5,747 nucleotides of DNA from Alphaproteobacteria bacterium (lineage in GTDB: Bacteria; Pseudomonadota; Alphaproteobacteria; UBA1280; UBA12223), in the NCBI GenBank assembly GCA_003450915.1, contig DMEM01000146.1:1-5747 (forward strand), in the 5' to 3' direction. Below the pieces are notes generated by a model, which ran no database searches, was not told where the DNA came from, and was given only the letters and a program-made list of their open reading frames with translations. Below, in pieces: positions 5,213 to 5,747 of the stretch. The number at the start of each line of letters is the position of its first letter. Positions within the stretch are counted from its first letter, which is position 1. A program made the translations under genes and the position numbers.

Positions 5213-5747
5213 ATGGTAACAACATATATAGAAGACTTTGTGTTTAAGTTAACGCATTCTAAAGAAGAAATTTTTAATTTTGAATTAGAGCAGTTGGTTG
5301 ATGGGCAAGTTTTATATGCATATGGAGTTGTTGGTGGTTTTTTTAAGGATGATCCAGTGGCATCTAAGCTAGTTAGTTTAGATTGTAAAATATGGAGTAT
5401 TGGCTGGAAAGAAGTTCCTAAAATAGTAATAAGAGGTTATGAATATAATTTTCAAGATTTTATGAGGTATGCTTACAAGCTTGGCTATCGTTTTATTGAG
5501 GATAAGGTTGGAGTTTCTATTTATATTCCTCAAGAAAAAGCTAGTCGGCTTTATCAAAAAGCATGTACATACCACATTATGGATGAAATTGGCTTTGATA
5601 ATCGCTGTTTCATGCCTGAAAATGGATACTTTGCAGAAGTTGAAGTTGAAGGTAATATTATTTTAGAAAAAGCTAACTCTAAGAATTTAAAAAACTCTGA
5701 GTTTATTTATTTATCTCAAGGTTGCAAGCATTATATAGAAGATATTC
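5213..5747 (+). CDS. hypothetical protein (3' end beyond window), paralogue-like to the genes at 3925 and 4712
   Basis: An open frame of 178 codons beginning MVTTYIEDFVFKLTHSKEE, with no stop before the window edge. I do not recognise the family. The ATG follows GGA 7 bases upstream (TTGGAA), a modest ribosome binding site, and a good promoter. No signal peptide or membrane helix is evident. Features: YGVVGG (37-42), W61 and W65, then F80-Q-D82-F83 leading to LGYRFIEDKVGVSIYI (90-105), and LYQKACTY (113-120). The 80-103 segment aligns with the C-terminus of the protein at 4712. The 91-115 segment aligns with 64-88 of the protein at 3925. It thus links the other two and argues for a common, diverged domain. 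Cysteines at 58, 118, 132 and 171. Function is unknown. Confidence 0.75.
   Translation, partial: MVTTYIEDFVFKLTHSKEEIFNFELEQLVDGQVLYAYGVVGGFFKDDPVASKLVSLDCKIWSIGWKEVPKIVIRGYEYNFQDFMRYAYKLGYRFIEDKVGVSIYIPQEKASRLYQKACTYHIMDEIGFDNRCFMPENGYFAEVEVEGNIILEKANSKNLKNSEFIYLSQGCKHYIEDI

Noticed and set aside
5378..5666. Two overlapping small open frames, minus 5378-5575 and plus 5469-5666
   Set aside because: Both overlap the longer frame starting at 5213, which has a promoter, a ribosome binding site and similarity to its neighbours; the alternatives are low-complexity Ile/Leu/Lys/Phe-rich translations.

Overview
The window reads as a chromosomal segment of an AT-rich alphaproteobacterium. The divergent pairing of rpsF-rpsR-rplI with fabD-fabG is a familiar alphaproteobacterial arrangement. 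Low GC, A/T-rich spacers, a dispersed palindromic repeat and unrecognised lineage-specific genes suggest a host-associated or reduced-genome lineage such as Rickettsiales or Holosporales. That placement is inference; no marker here fixes a genus. All seven complete genes end in TAA, and most start codons are preceded by AAGGA- or GGAG-type ribosome binding sites.

Left part (1-1568, minus strand): the 5' part of a P-loop kinase of the adenylate-kinase/FlaR-like 'topology modulation' type runs off the left edge. A strong terminator (331-360) separates it from the ribosomal protein operon rpsF-rpsR-rplI, transcribed leftwards with 25-27 base gaps. S18 carries an unusual N-terminal extension of about 24 residues.

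Middle (1569-3786): a 405-base divergent spacer holds back-to-back promoters for rpsF and fabD. It also holds a roughly 146-base imperfect palindrome (copy A) that would lie in the rpsF leader RNA. fabD (malonyl-CoA:ACP transacylase) and fabG (3-oxoacyl-ACP reductase) follow as a two-gene fatty acid synthesis operon. A second copy of the palindrome (copy B) starts at the fabG stop codon and is followed by a terminator. acpP and fabF, which usually follow fabG in this group, are absent.

Right part (3787-5747, plus strand): three consecutive unrecognised genes, the last cut by the window edge. Each appears to be its own transcription unit with a candidate promoter; the first two also have visible terminators. 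By eye, parts of the three proteins align without gaps around a shared motif, so they may be divergent paralogues. The middle one is short, has a hydrophobic N-terminus and stops where the third continues. With the two-copy repeat family, this cluster is the least explained part of the window.
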